NCBI RefSeq assembly: GCF_033100115.1
Contig: NZ_CP136910.1
Coordinates: 930,001 to 994,000 of the forward strand
Length of the DNA: 64,000 bases
Source: Anaerocolumna sp. AGMB13020
GTDB taxonomy: Bacteria; Bacillota; Clostridia; Lachnospirales; Lachnospiraceae
Direction of reading: 5' to 3'
Under the pieces are notes generated by a model that was not told the origin of the DNA, searched no databases, and saw nothing but the letters and a program-made list of their open reading frames with translations. Position 1 is the stretch's first letter. Every line of letters begins with the position of its first letter. Below, in pieces: positions 8,792 through 18,415 of this stretch. Both the position numbers and the translations under genes were made by a program.

Positions 8792-9827
8792 GTGTAACCG
8801 CCTCCGTTTCTTCTTTTATTCCCTGTAGAAAAGGATTATCCGCTTTCGGTGCTTCGGGGTGATGGAGCCAGCAGGCGGCGGCATGACCTTCCTGAAAGCT
8901 TGTCATCTCCGGAATTTCCTCACAGCAGATTTCCATGCAATACTTACACCTGGAAGCAAAAGGGCAGCCTTTTGGCGGAGCAATCAAATCCGGAGGCACT
9001 CCGGGTATGGAGTCAAGCTCCTGTTTATTTTCAAGATCCAGCCTGGGGACTGCCTTTAATAAAGCCATGGTATATGGATGCTTCGAATGATAAAAGATGT
9101 CCTTGCTGTTCCCGTACTCTACTATTTTTCCGGAGTACATGACCATTATTCTTTTAGCCGTATTTGCTACCACGCCAAGATCGTGGGTAATCAGTATTAC
9201 GGCTGTGTTTTTATCCTTCTGCAGCTGTTTTATCAGATCCATTATCTGTGCCTGAATTGTAACATCCAGGGCAGTTGTCGGTTCATCAGCAATCAGCAGC
9301 TTTGGATTACAGGCAAAGGCTATGGCTATCATTACCCTCTGACGCATACCGCCGGAAAATTCATGGGGATATTGTTTTACACGTTTTTCAGGGTTTGGTA
9401 TTCCTACCAGGCGAAGCATATTTTCTGCTTCTCTAAGTGCATCCTTCTTCTTCAGCTGATGGTGCATAATCAGGTTTTCAGCTATCTGTTTTCCCACTGT
9501 CATTGTAGGATTAAGAGCAGTCAATGCGTCCTGAAAGATAATGGCACTCTCACCACCACGGTAAGCACTCAGCTCTTTCTTTGTAAACTTTAATACATCC
9601 CTGCCCTGATATAATATCTTACTGCCGGCTTTTATCTCCATATTCCCGGTACTGCTTAAGCCTAGTATGGTTCTTGCAGTAACAGATTTACCGCAGCCGG
9701 ATTCTCCAACAATAGCAAGGGTTTCCCCTTCCAATAGGTCAAAAGAAATATCCCTTACAGCCTGTACTTCTCCCGCATAAGTATGATAAGAAACCTGCAG
9801 CTTCTCAACTTCTAATAATTTTCCCAT
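8781..9827 (-). CDS. oppD: Oligopeptide ABC transporter ATPase OppD
   Basis: 348 residues. Walker A GESGCGKS is at residues 41-48, signature FSGGMRQR, Walker B LLIADEPTTALD and H-loop ILITHDLGV. The C-terminal Opp/Dpp domain has the PKGCPFASRCKYC cysteines. It forms the ATPase pair with OppF on the cytoplasmic side. The gene follows oppC after 11 bases and overlaps oppF. Dipeptide or nickel transport cannot be excluded from the ATPases alone; the OppA-type binding protein upstream favours peptides. Confidence 0.95.
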   Translation of the reverse strand: MGKLLEVEKLQVSYHTYAGEVQAVRDISFDLLEGETLAIVGESGCGKSVTARTILGLSSTGNMEIKAGSKILYQGRDVLKFTKKELSAYRGGESAIIFQDALTALNPTMTVGKQIAENLIMHHQLKKKDALREAENMLRLVGIPNPEKRVKQYPHEFSGGMRQRVMIAIAFACNPKLLIADEPTTALDVTIQAQIMDLIKQLQKDKNTAVILITHDLGVVANTAKRIMVMYSGKIVEYGNSKDIFYHSKHPYTMALLKAVPRLDLENKQELDSIPGVPPDLIAPPKGCPFASRCKYCMEICCEEIPEMTSFQEGHAAACWLHHPEAPKADNPFLQGIKEETEAVTHEG

Positions 9828-9838
9828 AATGTCTCCTC

Positions 9839-10756
9839 CTACTTACGAAGCTTCGGGTCAAGAGCATCTCGTAAACCGTCACCAAAAAGATTAAAGGCTA
9901 ACACAATCACACATAACACTGCTGCCGGGAAAAAGAGCTGGTTCGGATGAAAATCCATTGTTGTCTGTCCAAGGGATATCAAAATTCCAAGACTTGTGTT
10001 TGGCGCCTGCAGTCCCATCCCAAGAAAACTTAAACCAGCTTCCGTAAAGATATAATCCGGAATACTGGAGGCAAGGTTTAAGATCAACAACCCCAGCGTA
10101 TTGGGCAGCAGGTGCTTTGTGATTATACGAAAAGGACTTGCTCCCAGGGTAATGGCTGCCATAATATATTCCGATTCCCTCAGCTGCATGATCTGCCCCC
10201 TGACCTGTCTTGCGGTTCCGCACCAGGAAGTTAAGCACATTGCCGTTAAAAGGGCAAATAAACTGTTACCCAATACCATCATTACCAGCATGGTAATCAA
10301 AAGGGAGGGCAAGGAGGTAATTACCTCAATAATACGCATCATGACATTGTCCGTCACTCCTCCAAAGTAAGCCATAATGCCACCATAGGTACAGCCAATG
10401 ACTAATTGAATCAGAGTACACACAATAGCTACTATTAAGGAAGCTCTTGCTCCTAACCACACTCGGGAAAATAAATCTCTTCCTAAATTGTCCGTTCCAA
10501 ACCAATAGGCGGAGGACGGAGCCAGATTCTTATTCTTTGCTACTATTGTAGTATAATCATAACCTCTTATATAGGGTCCAATGATAACCATAACCACAAA
10601 AAGTACCAATATTACCAGTGAAGCCAGGGCAATTGGATTTTTACGCAGCCGCCGCCAGGCATCCTGCCAGTATGTTATAGTCGGACGTAGGATAAGGTCA
10701 CTGCCAAATCTGTCTTTTTCTATTCTCTTAAAACTGTTTTGCGATATAACTGCCAT
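9839..10756 (-). CDS. oppC: Oligopeptide ABC transporter permease OppC
   Basis: 305 residues. It has the N-terminal OppC segment (TYWQDAWRRLRKNPIALASL) leading into the first membrane helix, a periplasm-facing GTDNLGRDLFSR motif that is diagnostic for OppC/DppC, and the EAA loop near GASPFRIITKHLLPN that docks on the ATPases. About six membrane helices are expected. It is in operon with oppB upstream (about 60 bases) and oppD downstream. Confidence 0.95.
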   Translation of the reverse strand: MAVISQNSFKRIEKDRFGSDLILRPTITYWQDAWRRLRKNPIALASLVILVLFVVMVIIGPYIRGYDYTTIVAKNKNLAPSSAYWFGTDNLGRDLFSRVWLGARASLIVAIVCTLIQLVIGCTYGGIMAYFGGVTDNVMMRIIEVITSLPSLLITMLVMMVLGNSLFALLTAMCLTSWCGTARQVRGQIMQLRESEYIMAAITLGASPFRIITKHLLPNTLGLLILNLASSIPDYIFTEAGLSFLGMGLQAPNTSLGILISLGQTTMDFHPNQLFFPAAVLCVIVLAFNLFGDGLRDALDPKLRK

Positions 10757-10819
10757 TTAAAACCTCCATGATGCCAATAGAATGGCATCGCAAAATATGT
10801 TGGATAATCTCTTTAAGCA

Positions 10820-11776
10820 CTATCTCTCTCCGCCCAGTATACGTATTCTGGGATCTACTACTGTATAGAGGATGTCTGTAAAGTATATTACAATAATATA
10901 CATGGCAGCCAGGATTACTGTTTGCCCCATTACCACCGTTACATCCCTGCCGGAGACTGCATTTACATAATATAGCCCCAAGCCTGGTATAGAAAATATC
11001 TTTTCAATAAAAAATGAACCGGTAATGCACATGGCAATAGACATGGGAAGAAAAGTAATAACCGGAAGAAAGGAATTTCTTAAAACATGCCGTCTGATTA
11101 TCTGCCACTTGCTTAAGCCTTTGGACTCTGCTGTCAGGATATAGTCCTGACTCATTACCTCCAGCATGGAGGTCTTTAGAAGCCTTGTATAAACAGCAAT
11201 GTAAGCAAAGCTTCCAGTAACAGTAGGGAGTACCGTATACTGCCAGCCGCCAAACCACTGTTCCCCGCCTTTTGGCCAGCCTATTACAGGAAACCACCCA
11301 AGGTTGCCTGCAAACACCTTTTGAAGCAGCAAGCCCAATATCAGATGGGGAACGGATATAAGCAGGATGGACAAAGTGACTACTGTATAATCGATCCAGG
11401 TTCCTTTCTTTACTGCTGCTATTATACCAAGTATAAGACCAAGTCCAACTCCCAGTACCAGTTGCCCGAAACCAAGCCTTGCAGAGGCCGGAAGTTTGGC
11501 TTTGATTATAGAAGGTACCGTTTCACCTGGAAATATAACAGATTCACCGAAATCACCTGCCACCATCCCCTTCATGGTTATTACATAACGTTCCAGCAAT
11601 GGTTTATCCAGTCCATATTTCTTGTATAGATTTACTTTTATCTGTTCGGGAAGTCTCTCTGCCCTCTCAGTCAATGCATCTCCCGGTAGTGCTGCCAGCA
11701 GGAAAAAGGTCGCCGTAGCAATGATAAACAGGGTAAATAACATTGTAAAGAATCGTTTAATACTATATTTTAACAC
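10820..11776 (-). CDS. oppB: Oligopeptide ABC transporter permease OppB
   Basis: About 318 residues, the usual OppB size. The N-terminus LKYSIKRFFTMLFTLFIIATATFF is the first membrane helix; PGDAL and the loop KYGLDKPLLERY follow, as in the family; the EAA loop is ESKGLSKWQIIRRHVLRN. The frame can start at 11812, but AGGTGAATGAA followed by GTG at 11776 gives a start that fits family length and ribosome-site spacing. Together with OppC it forms the membrane channel. A hairpin separates it from oppA. Confidence 0.93.
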   Translation of the reverse strand: MLKYSIKRFFTMLFTLFIIATATFFLLAALPGDALTERAERLPEQIKVNLYKKYGLDKPLLERYVITMKGMVAGDFGESVIFPGETVPSIIKAKLPASARLGFGQLVLGVGLGLILGIIAAVKKGTWIDYTVVTLSILLISVPHLILGLLLQKVFAGNLGWFPVIGWPKGGEQWFGGWQYTVLPTVTGSFAYIAVYTRLLKTSMLEVMSQDYILTAESKGLSKWQIIRRHVLRNSFLPVITFLPMSIAMCITGSFFIEKIFSIPGLGLYYVNAVSGRDVTVVMGQTVILAAMYIIVIYFTDILYTVVDPRIRILGGER

Positions 11777-11814
11777 TTCATTCACCTTTCCTGTTATAAT
11801 CTCCAGAAGCAAAA

Positions 11815-11834
11815 GGGGCTGTGTTACCAGCCCC
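11815..11834 (-). terminator. Hairpin between oppA and oppB
   Basis: Minus-strand GGGGCT-ggtaacac-AGCCCC followed by TTTTGCTT. It is a short GC stem with a weak T-run in the gap after oppA. Such hairpins commonly cut transcription partly, so that the binding protein outnumbers the membrane parts. Confidence 0.65.
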
Positions 11835-11865
11835 AGAAGGTTTGCCTGCCGTAGTGGCCATTGTA

Positions 11866-13653
11866 CTAGTTATCGCGTCCTGCTATATAAGCTCTGCTGA
11901 ACTCATAATTCGTACCAAACAAGGGGGTACTTAGATTCTTAACATAGGACTGAATGAAAATCTGTTTGTTTGTATAGTAGAGAGGCAGCACACCAGCATT
12001 ATCAGCAACCAGGTTCTTCTCCAGTTCGGCATAGATTTGGGTGCGTTGATCTGCATCACTTTCAATTGCCAGACTTTCGAAGATCTTGTCATAATCATCA
12101 TTATGGTAGCCACCGAAGTATTTTGCATAACCGCTGCCGGTTATCCATAGATCAATAAAGGTCATAGGGTCGTTATAATCACCATTCCAGCCATTTGCCA
12201 GTAAATCATAATTATTACCGTCACGTTCCGTTACGAAAGTACTTCTGTCAGCTAAAACATTAATATCAATTTTTATTCCCAGTTTTTCTTCCCATTTCTG
12301 TTTGTAATATTCCTGGGTGGATTTCTCCTGTACAGTTGCACCCGTAGTGATAAAGGTTAAGGTTATCTGGCTTAAATCTGTACTTTTGCCTTCTTCTGCA
12401 AGGCCTTCCTTAAACAAGGTCTGAAGTTTTTCTGCATCATTATTATATTCTTCGGTAAGTGCTTTTAAAGGTTCCTCCACTACACTGCGGAATTCCGTCT
12501 CTCCAACCTGGAGGCTGAAAGGAAGGATTCCGTAAGCTGGAACATTGATTCCGTTAAAGATTAACTCGTTGTATTCTTCTCTGTCAATTGCAAGAGATAA
12601 AGCCAGACGTATCTTTGCATTGTTCATCAGACCGGATTTACCGCCGGTATGCTGATTGAAGCCAATAAAGCTTACACTGGGATAGGTTGCTGATACATAT
12701 GTTAACTGACCTGCATCTGCCAACTGTTTCCACTTATCCACATAATCCGCGGAAGCTTCCGCTACATCCAACTGTTTGGATTCCAGTAATAAGGACTGAG
12801 TTGCAGGCTCTTCTGCAGCTGTAAATACCACCTTTTGCAGTTTTACATTTTCGGCATCCCAGTAATCAGGGTTTTTCACTAATACCATGCTGTTTTCCTT
12901 TACCCACTCACTGATGGTAAAAGGACCGCTGTAAACCTGTTCATCTATGCTGGTTGCATAAGTTTCACTGCCCTTATCGATTACATCCAGTCTAACTGGA
13001 TAAAAGCATACGTTTGAGAGCTTTTTAACGAAATAAGGAGTAGGAGAAGTTAAGGTAATCTCAAGAGTTTTATCATCCAGCGCTTTTACACCAACCTCTT
13101 CTGCTTTTGCTTCTCCGTTAAAAAATTTCTCAGCATTTAATATATCATATGCCATAAAGGAATAAGCAAATGCTTTTTCAGGGTCTAATAATCTGTGAAT
13201 GGAATCCACATACTGGTCTGCTGTAACCGCAACGCCATCAGACCATTTATAATCACGTAATTTAAAAGTATATACTAATCCATCCTCGGACACTTCATAG
13301 GACTCCGCTCCGGCATTTGATATTACATCGTTGCCGTTTTCATCCGTAAAGGTTCTGAACAGTCCTTCCTGTACCTGGGAGAGAATCTGAAATTCTGAAG
13401 AATTACGAACATCACTTACATCAAGGGTAAGGGGTTCATCAAATTTCAGGTTCAGGGTCTGATCTGCATCTAAGGTATCCTCTGCTGACGCATTTCCTGT
13501 GCTGGACTCTTTATTAACGTCTACCTTTTCACCAACAGTTTCTGTATTTCCGGAAGTATTGGCTGTATTTTTTGAACTGCAGCCGTAAAGGGCACCCGCT
13601 ACAATTACTAAAGTAAGCAGTACAGCAAGTAATTTAGATCTTCTTTTTAACAT
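11866..13653 (-). CDS. oppA: Oligopeptide-binding lipoprotein OppA
   Basis: 595 residues, a family 5 extracellular solute-binding protein. A signal peptide (MLKRRSKLLAVLLTLVIV) ends in a lipobox LYGC with Cys25 for lipid attachment, then a Ser/Thr/Asn-rich linker to about residue 60. Family blocks follow: EGLFRTF, YTFKLRDYKWSDGVAVTADQ, and AIDREEYNELIFNG in the second lobe. It captures peptides outside the membrane for OppBC. It is first in the operon, behind a good promoter at 13767-13795 and before a partial terminator. Confidence 0.95.
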   Translation of the reverse strand: MLKRRSKLLAVLLTLVIVAGALYGCSSKNTANTSGNTETVGEKVDVNKESSTGNASAEDTLDADQTLNLKFDEPLTLDVSDVRNSSEFQILSQVQEGLFRTFTDENGNDVISNAGAESYEVSEDGLVYTFKLRDYKWSDGVAVTADQYVDSIHRLLDPEKAFAYSFMAYDILNAEKFFNGEAKAEEVGVKALDDKTLEITLTSPTPYFVKKLSNVCFYPVRLDVIDKGSETYATSIDEQVYSGPFTISEWVKENSMVLVKNPDYWDAENVKLQKVVFTAAEEPATQSLLLESKQLDVAEASADYVDKWKQLADAGQLTYVSATYPSVSFIGFNQHTGGKSGLMNNAKIRLALSLAIDREEYNELIFNGINVPAYGILPFSLQVGETEFRSVVEEPLKALTEEYNNDAEKLQTLFKEGLAEEGKSTDLSQITLTFITTGATVQEKSTQEYYKQKWEEKLGIKIDINVLADRSTFVTERDGNNYDLLANGWNGDYNDPMTFIDLWITGSGYAKYFGGYHNDDYDKIFESLAIESDADQRTQIYAELEKNLVADNAGVLPLYYTNKQIFIQSYVKNLSTPLFGTNYEFSRAYIAGRDN

Positions 13654-13766
13654 AGATTTTATCCTCCTCTTTTATTCATATTAATTCGTGTATGTAATAT
13701 AATATTCACGCCGTTTTATATCATTCATACTATTCATACTTATTTAATATGAATTTAACATTGGTT

Positions 13767-13795
13767 ATTCTAGCACCATGTATTTCTTTTGTCAA
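13767..13795 (-). promoter_or_regulatory. Sigma-A promoter of opp operon
   Basis: Minus-strand TTGACA (13795-13790), 17 bases, then TAGAAT (13772-13767) with a TG one base before the -10 box (extended -10). The leader to oppA is about 107 bases and contains near-repeated TATGAAT words (GTATGAATAGTATGAATG). It lies in the 316-base gap between oppA and the GTPase-NYN gene. Confidence 0.75.
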
Positions 13796-13932
13796 TGCAC
13801 AAAAAACCCTTTGTATTAAGGATAAAATCAGTAAATATTGCACAGCTTTTTTTACATATACATGTATTATACATGTATCCCACTGAAATTTTACAAACAA
13901 ATCGGATAATTCATGTGGAATGAAAACAAAAA

Positions 13933-13962
13933 AGGTGCCCTCACCTCTATGAAAGGACACCT
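13933..13962 (-). terminator. Rho-independent terminator of the GTPase-NYN gene
   Basis: Minus-strand AGGTGTCC ... GGGCACCT (with G-U pairing) followed by TTTTTTGTTTTC, starting seven bases after the stop codon at 13970. Confidence 0.8.
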
Positions 13963-13969
13963 CTGGTTA

Positions 13970-16627
13970 TTATTTATTTTCATTTTCGGATAGTAAATCT
14001 TCCATCCGCTTTCTCATCTCAGGTGAAAGGCTATCTAACAGATAACTACGTCCTTTTTGCTGCATCTCTTCATAAGCTACCATCAGCCTTTCATTTGCTC
14101 TTACAATTTCTTCTCTTAGCTCTCTTGCGGACAGTAAATCACTGCCGGCACCTCGTATAATAATCTGCTGAAGGCCATCGGAGGTTGCTACGGTTATGCG
14201 ATATTTGCTTCTGTTGTCATGTGCAAATTTTTCAATATACTGGTCGGCGGTCTGTGCTTCTCTTGTATACACCATATGAATATTATGATAATTTATGATT
14301 TCTTCTTTATGACCTGATAACCGGTAGGCATCGAATACAACAATAATTTGACATTTACGTATCCCCTGATAATTGCTCAAGGCCTCCAGCAGTTTAATTC
14401 TGGCAGCATCCATATTATCCTCAGCCAGTTCAGCAAGCTCTGTCCATGCATAAATAACATTATAGCCGTCTACCAGCAGATATTCTTCTTTTTTTTCCTT
14501 CTGCGTGTTATTGCTGACTGCCGGAGAAGAAGCATAATAGCTTTCTCTTGCGGATTTACGTTTCTTCCATACCGTCTTATTTCCCTGGTTGGCATAGAAA
14601 GTGGAATTAATTATTTTATCAATCTCTTCAAGGCTTATAAAATCCTTATCTGCCACTTCATCCTGATTACGGATGCTTCCTTCCTGCAAGGTACTTTTCT
14701 TCTGTAAATATCCCTCCAGATGCATATAATCTTTGACTTTGTCCCAGTTTACCAAAAATCCGGCTCCATGGGAGCAGAATACGGAACCCGTGGGATTGTA
14801 AAGATCCCTTTCGGAATCATATCCTATATTTTCAATAACTTCTTCCTGGTTATGGCATCTCTCATAACCTTTCAGACTGCAGAACAATCTGCCAAGTCCT
14901 TTGGTATATGCATTTACTTCTCTCTGGTAATTACGCATGGTGACTACAGGCGCACTTCCATTTATTACTGTCATGTCTCCATTGGTTTCGGTTATTTCAC
15001 AGGTTCCGTGCATCTTTTCGATATCATTCATGGCCCTACCTACCATCTTTTCTGGAAGCTCCAGCTGGAAGGCGTAGTAAGGCTCTAATAATATGGAATC
15101 TGCTTCTTTTAAACCCTGCCTTACTGCACGGTAGGTGGCCTCTCTAAAATCTCCGCCCTCCGTATGTTTATTATGTGCTCGTCCGGACACAAGGGTAATC
15201 TTTAGGTCTGTGATAGCCGAACCGGTAAGGACCCCCGGATGAATTCTTTCCTCCAGATGTGTCATTACAAGCCTCTGCCAGCTCTTTCCCAGTATATCTT
15301 CGCTGCAATTTACAGCAAACAGAAGTCCACTACCCGGTTCGCCAGGTTCCAACAGCAGATGAACCTCTGCATAATGCCTCAGGGGTTCAAAATGTCCTAC
15401 TCCCTCTACTGTATCTGCAATGGTCTCCTTATATACAATTCTGCCTGCATCAAAGGTTACTGAAACACCAAAACGGCTCTCTATAAGGCTCTGCAGGATT
15501 TCAATCTGTACCTCTCCCATAATTTGCGCCTGGATTTCCTGCAAAGTTTCATCCCAAAGAATATGCAATTCCGGCTCTTCTTCTTCCAACTGGCGCAGCT
15601 TTGGTATCATCATTCTGGGATCACAGCCTTCCGGCAGAATAATCTGATAAGATAATACCGGCTCTAAAACCGGCGTATCAGAGGCTTCTTCTATACCAAG
15701 TCCTTCCCCTGGTCTGGTCTGTGTCAACCCCAGAACCGCACAGATACTGCCCGCTTCTATTTCGTTAACTGCTTCATATTTTAATCCGGAATACAGACGA
15801 ATCTGATTTACCTTCTCCATCCAGCTGCTGCCAGAAAGCATATCTCTGATTTTTAGCCTGCCTCCGGTAATTTTAAGAAAGGTAAGTCTGTTTCCCTGTT
15901 CGTCTCGGCTTATTTTGTATATTTTGGCACCGAATTCTGACCGGTAGGAGGGTATAAGAGAATATGCCTTAATTCCCTCCATAAACTGCTCTACTCCTTC
16001 TAATTTCAGAGCTGAGCCAAAGAAACAGGGAAATACCTTACGCTTTTGTATTGCTTCCTTTATCAGGGTATTACAGATACCACCGGATTCCAGAAAGGCT
16101 TCCAGCATGCTCTCCTGGCACATCGCCAGCTGGTCATAGAATTCTTCTGTCCCCGCCTGTCCAAAATCAATACAGCCATACTCCAGCTCATTTTTAAGTT
16201 CCTCTAACAGCTTGATTCTGTCTGTTCCCGCCTGATCCATCTTATTAATAAAGATAAAGACAGGTATCTGATACATTTGAAGAAGCCTCCATAATGTTTT
16301 CGTATGCCCCTGGATGCCATCCGCACCGCTGACAACAAGAATTGCATAATCCAATACCTGCAGCGTTCTCTCCATTTCAGCAGAAAAATCCACATGTCCC
16401 GGCGTATCAAGAAGAGTTATCTGAATATCCTCAATGTCCAACAGGGCTTGTTTTGAGAAAATTGTAATACCTCTTGCTCTTTCAAGCTCATTGGTGTCAA
16501 GATATGCATCTTTATTGTCCACCCTTCCCAGTTTTCCAATTTTGCCGCTTAGATAGAGCATCCCTTCTGATAAGGTGGTCTTTCCCGCGTCTACGTGTGC
16601 CAGAATTCCTATTACAAGTTTTTTCAT
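13970..16627 (-). CDS. Tet(M)-like ribosomal GTPase fused to a YacP/Rae1-type NYN domain
   Basis: 885 residues, about 240 longer than Tet(M)/Tet(O) ribosomal protection proteins. The N-terminal ~640 residues are EF-G-like: GILAHVDAGKTTLSEG (G1, residues 7-22), RARGITI, DTPGHVDF (G3), NKMD (G4), and the later RPP/EF-G domains ending near domain IV-V (MVGRAMNDIEKMHGTCEI). After a linker, residues ~715-885 form a YacP-type NYN domain with acidic sites LLVDGYNV, VFDAY, TADQYIE and ATSDG. Known: RPPs bind near the ribosomal A site; B. subtilis YacP (Rae1) cuts mRNA there. Inference: one protein couples ribosome entry with cleavage. Tetracycline resistance is not shown. Monocistronic, with its own terminator. 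Confidence 0.85.
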   Translation of the reverse strand: MKKLVIGILAHVDAGKTTLSEGMLYLSGKIGKLGRVDNKDAYLDTNELERARGITIFSKQALLDIEDIQITLLDTPGHVDFSAEMERTLQVLDYAILVVSGADGIQGHTKTLWRLLQMYQIPVFIFINKMDQAGTDRIKLLEELKNELEYGCIDFGQAGTEEFYDQLAMCQESMLEAFLESGGICNTLIKEAIQKRKVFPCFFGSALKLEGVEQFMEGIKAYSLIPSYRSEFGAKIYKISRDEQGNRLTFLKITGGRLKIRDMLSGSSWMEKVNQIRLYSGLKYEAVNEIEAGSICAVLGLTQTRPGEGLGIEEASDTPVLEPVLSYQIILPEGCDPRMMIPKLRQLEEEEPELHILWDETLQEIQAQIMGEVQIEILQSLIESRFGVSVTFDAGRIVYKETIADTVEGVGHFEPLRHYAEVHLLLEPGEPGSGLLFAVNCSEDILGKSWQRLVMTHLEERIHPGVLTGSAITDLKITLVSGRAHNKHTEGGDFREATYRAVRQGLKEADSILLEPYYAFQLELPEKMVGRAMNDIEKMHGTCEITETNGDMTVINGSAPVVTMRNYQREVNAYTKGLGRLFCSLKGYERCHNQEEVIENIGYDSERDLYNPTGSVFCSHGAGFLVNWDKVKDYMHLEGYLQKKSTLQEGSIRNQDEVADKDFISLEEIDKIINSTFYANQGNKTVWKKRKSARESYYASSPAVSNNTQKEKKEEYLLVDGYNVIYAWTELAELAEDNMDAARIKLLEALSNYQGIRKCQIIVVFDAYRLSGHKEEIINYHNIHMVYTREAQTADQYIEKFAHDNRSKYRITVATSDGLQQIIIRGAGSDLLSARELREEIVRANERLMVAYEEMQQKGRSYLLDSLSPEMRKRMEDLLSENENK

Positions 16628-16914
16628 CTATATCAAATCCTTCATTTATTGTCAGTCGTATATTTCTGTATCACAGTTATTTTATCCATAATTGCCTTTT
16701 TGTTTTCCTACTCTCGAGGTTAAACCATTGCTTATAGCAGGGCTGAAAATTTTACCTGCCATTGATAATTCAATTAATTAACACAGCATATGAAAAAACT
16801 ATTCGAAAATAAAGCCATATCTTTTAATACTATACCTTTTATGATACCAATAAAATCGGTTTCTGACAATTAATCATGAAATATTTTATTTTTTTAAGGT
16901 AAAAACACAAAAAA

Positions 16915-16980
16915 CAATTTACCGGCTTTCTTGTCACATTCGCACCTGAGGTGTTCTGAGACTTTTAAGCCGGCAAATTG
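16915..16980 (-). terminator. Long hairpin terminator after the anti-sigma gene
   Basis: Arms 16915-16928 and 16967-16980 (CAATTTACCGGCTT against its complement, one mismatch); the loop itself holds CACCTGAGGTG. On the minus strand the T-rich TTTTTTGTGTTTTT follows, so it ends transcription from 17039-18415. The remainder of the gap 16628-17038 shows nothing else clear. Confidence 0.75.
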
Positions 16981-17038
16981 CCTGGTTGTATCATTCTTTG
17001 ATTTTTATTTCTTATTACTCACAAAATAATTGACAAAA

Positions 17039-18415
17039 TTATTTCAATTCAAATTCTGCATAAAAAGTCTGACCGTTTATATTCTTTACAAGACGGTAGT
17101 TTCCTGCATCAAGCGCTGGGTTTAACAGACTTAAATCCACAGTAAATTCTTCTTCTGCTCCCGGAGCCGCTGAATAGGCAATCTCAATAAAAGCAAGCTC
17201 ACTCACCGCAGGTACTGTTTCCCAATTGCCTTCGTTTAATTTCTCAATGCTGAAATCTGCTCCGTAAAAGATATCTTCACTGCCGTTATTTTTAATAACC
17301 GCTTTAAGCTCTTTGCTGCCAACAGGCAAAGCAGTGTCTGCTAAGGTAAAGTCTGCCAAATTACTTACTTCAGTATCTTCATTTGCAGCAGTGTCTTTTG
17401 CAGGTTCCGATACGGGCATGGTATCCCAGAAGGCTTGGAAAGCTTTATCATCTACTTTAAAGAATCCAATCTGAGAATCATAAACATATCCACCTTTAAC
17501 TAGTCGCAAGGAGGTTATTAGTTTATCATTGGTTTTGATATCAATAAATTTCTGACTGTCATAATCCGTATTTTCTAACAGCATATCAGCATCATTTCCA
17601 ATAGGAACTGAGGCGTTCAAGCTTTCTAAGAAAGCGTTCAGAGCATCGGTATCTGCTGCCTGCTGTACTTCATTGAGACCGTTATTCCAGCTGTTATAGC
17701 TCTGCCATTGGTACGCAGCGACATTTTCCTGTAAGTTTAACAAGGTAAAATAATCCGCACCGCTGTTTATGGTCATTCCACCGAAACTATCGTAGAGTTC
17801 GCAACCGAAATTACCATCCTGATATTCATAGTAAACCATTAGTCTGTGGTTGCTGTCATATCCTTTAACCGTATATACCTCTCCTTCTCCAATAGTGGAA
17901 GCAAATTCTGTTGCATACTCCTCCTGGGTACTCCATTCATCGATACTGCCTTTGGTTTTACCAAGAAAATCGCCTCTTAAAGCCAATACATCCTCTTTGT
18001 TTAAAGTACCATCTGTGGTTTCAAAGGAGGTTGCACTTTGTATATAAATATGGCCTTTGTACACAAAGAGGGGTAGCATTCTTGCTGTAACTCCGGAATT
18101 ATCTGACGTAGGGATTTCCACTGCAGGAACTGTAATTCCCTGGGCCTCTTTTGTTCCTGTATTAAGGGTACTTTCAACCTTTAGATTATTTTCTTTCTCT
18201 GTACTTTTGCTGCCTGGCAGATTCAAAGCTGCGGCACTAACAGCAACCAGTATAACCAATCCTGCTGCGGATACTGCAAGCCTTTTAAAAACAACAGTAT
18301 TTTTAGCCTGTCCTTTATTTGGATTCTTTATTTTCATAGCAGTTTTCTCCTTAAAGTCTTCTGATATTTTAAGTTGATTCATAGCTTTTATATAATCTTC
18401 TTTATTCATATTCAA
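17039..18415 (-). CDS. Membrane-anchored anti-sigma factor-like protein with Ig-like C-terminus
   Basis: 458 residues. A short cytoplasmic region (residues 1-42, with EDYIKAMNQLKISEDFKEKT) precedes one membrane helix (about 43-64), then a long extracytoplasmic part. The last ~100 residues (from FTLADTALPVGSKEL to the end, with NNGSEDIFYGADFSIEKL) look like a bacterial Ig-like domain seen at the end of many Firmicutes surface proteins. The start overlaps the ECF sigma gene by 14 bases, the classic sigma/anti-sigma arrangement. Inference: it holds the sigma factor at the membrane until an envelope signal arrives. The specific signal is unknown. Confidence 0.7.
   Translation of the reverse strand: MNMNKEDYIKAMNQLKISEDFKEKTAMKIKNPNKGQAKNTVVFKRLAVSAAGLVILVAVSAAALNLPGSKSTEKENNLKVESTLNTGTKEAQGITVPAVEIPTSDNSGVTARMLPLFVYKGHIYIQSATSFETTDGTLNKEDVLALRGDFLGKTKGSIDEWSTQEEYATEFASTIGEGEVYTVKGYDSNHRLMVYYEYQDGNFGCELYDSFGGMTINSGADYFTLLNLQENVAAYQWQSYNSWNNGLNEVQQAADTDALNAFLESLNASVPIGNDADMLLENTDYDSQKFIDIKTNDKLITSLRLVKGGYVYDSQIGFFKVDDKAFQAFWDTMPVSEPAKDTAANEDTEVSNLADFTLADTALPVGSKELKAVIKNNGSEDIFYGADFSIEKLNEGNWETVPAVSELAFIEIAYSAAPGAEEEFTVDLSLLNPALDAGNYRLVKNINGQTFYAEFELK

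Noticed and set aside
13730..13960. 76-codon leftward frame between oppA and the GTPase-NYN gene
   Set aside because: It overlaps the opp promoter and the terminator of the GTPase gene, has no ribosome site and no family likeness.
13970..16627. Simple tetracycline-resistance gene call
   Set aside because: The extra NYN domain and lack of mobile context make resistance only one possibility; the sequence does not show it.
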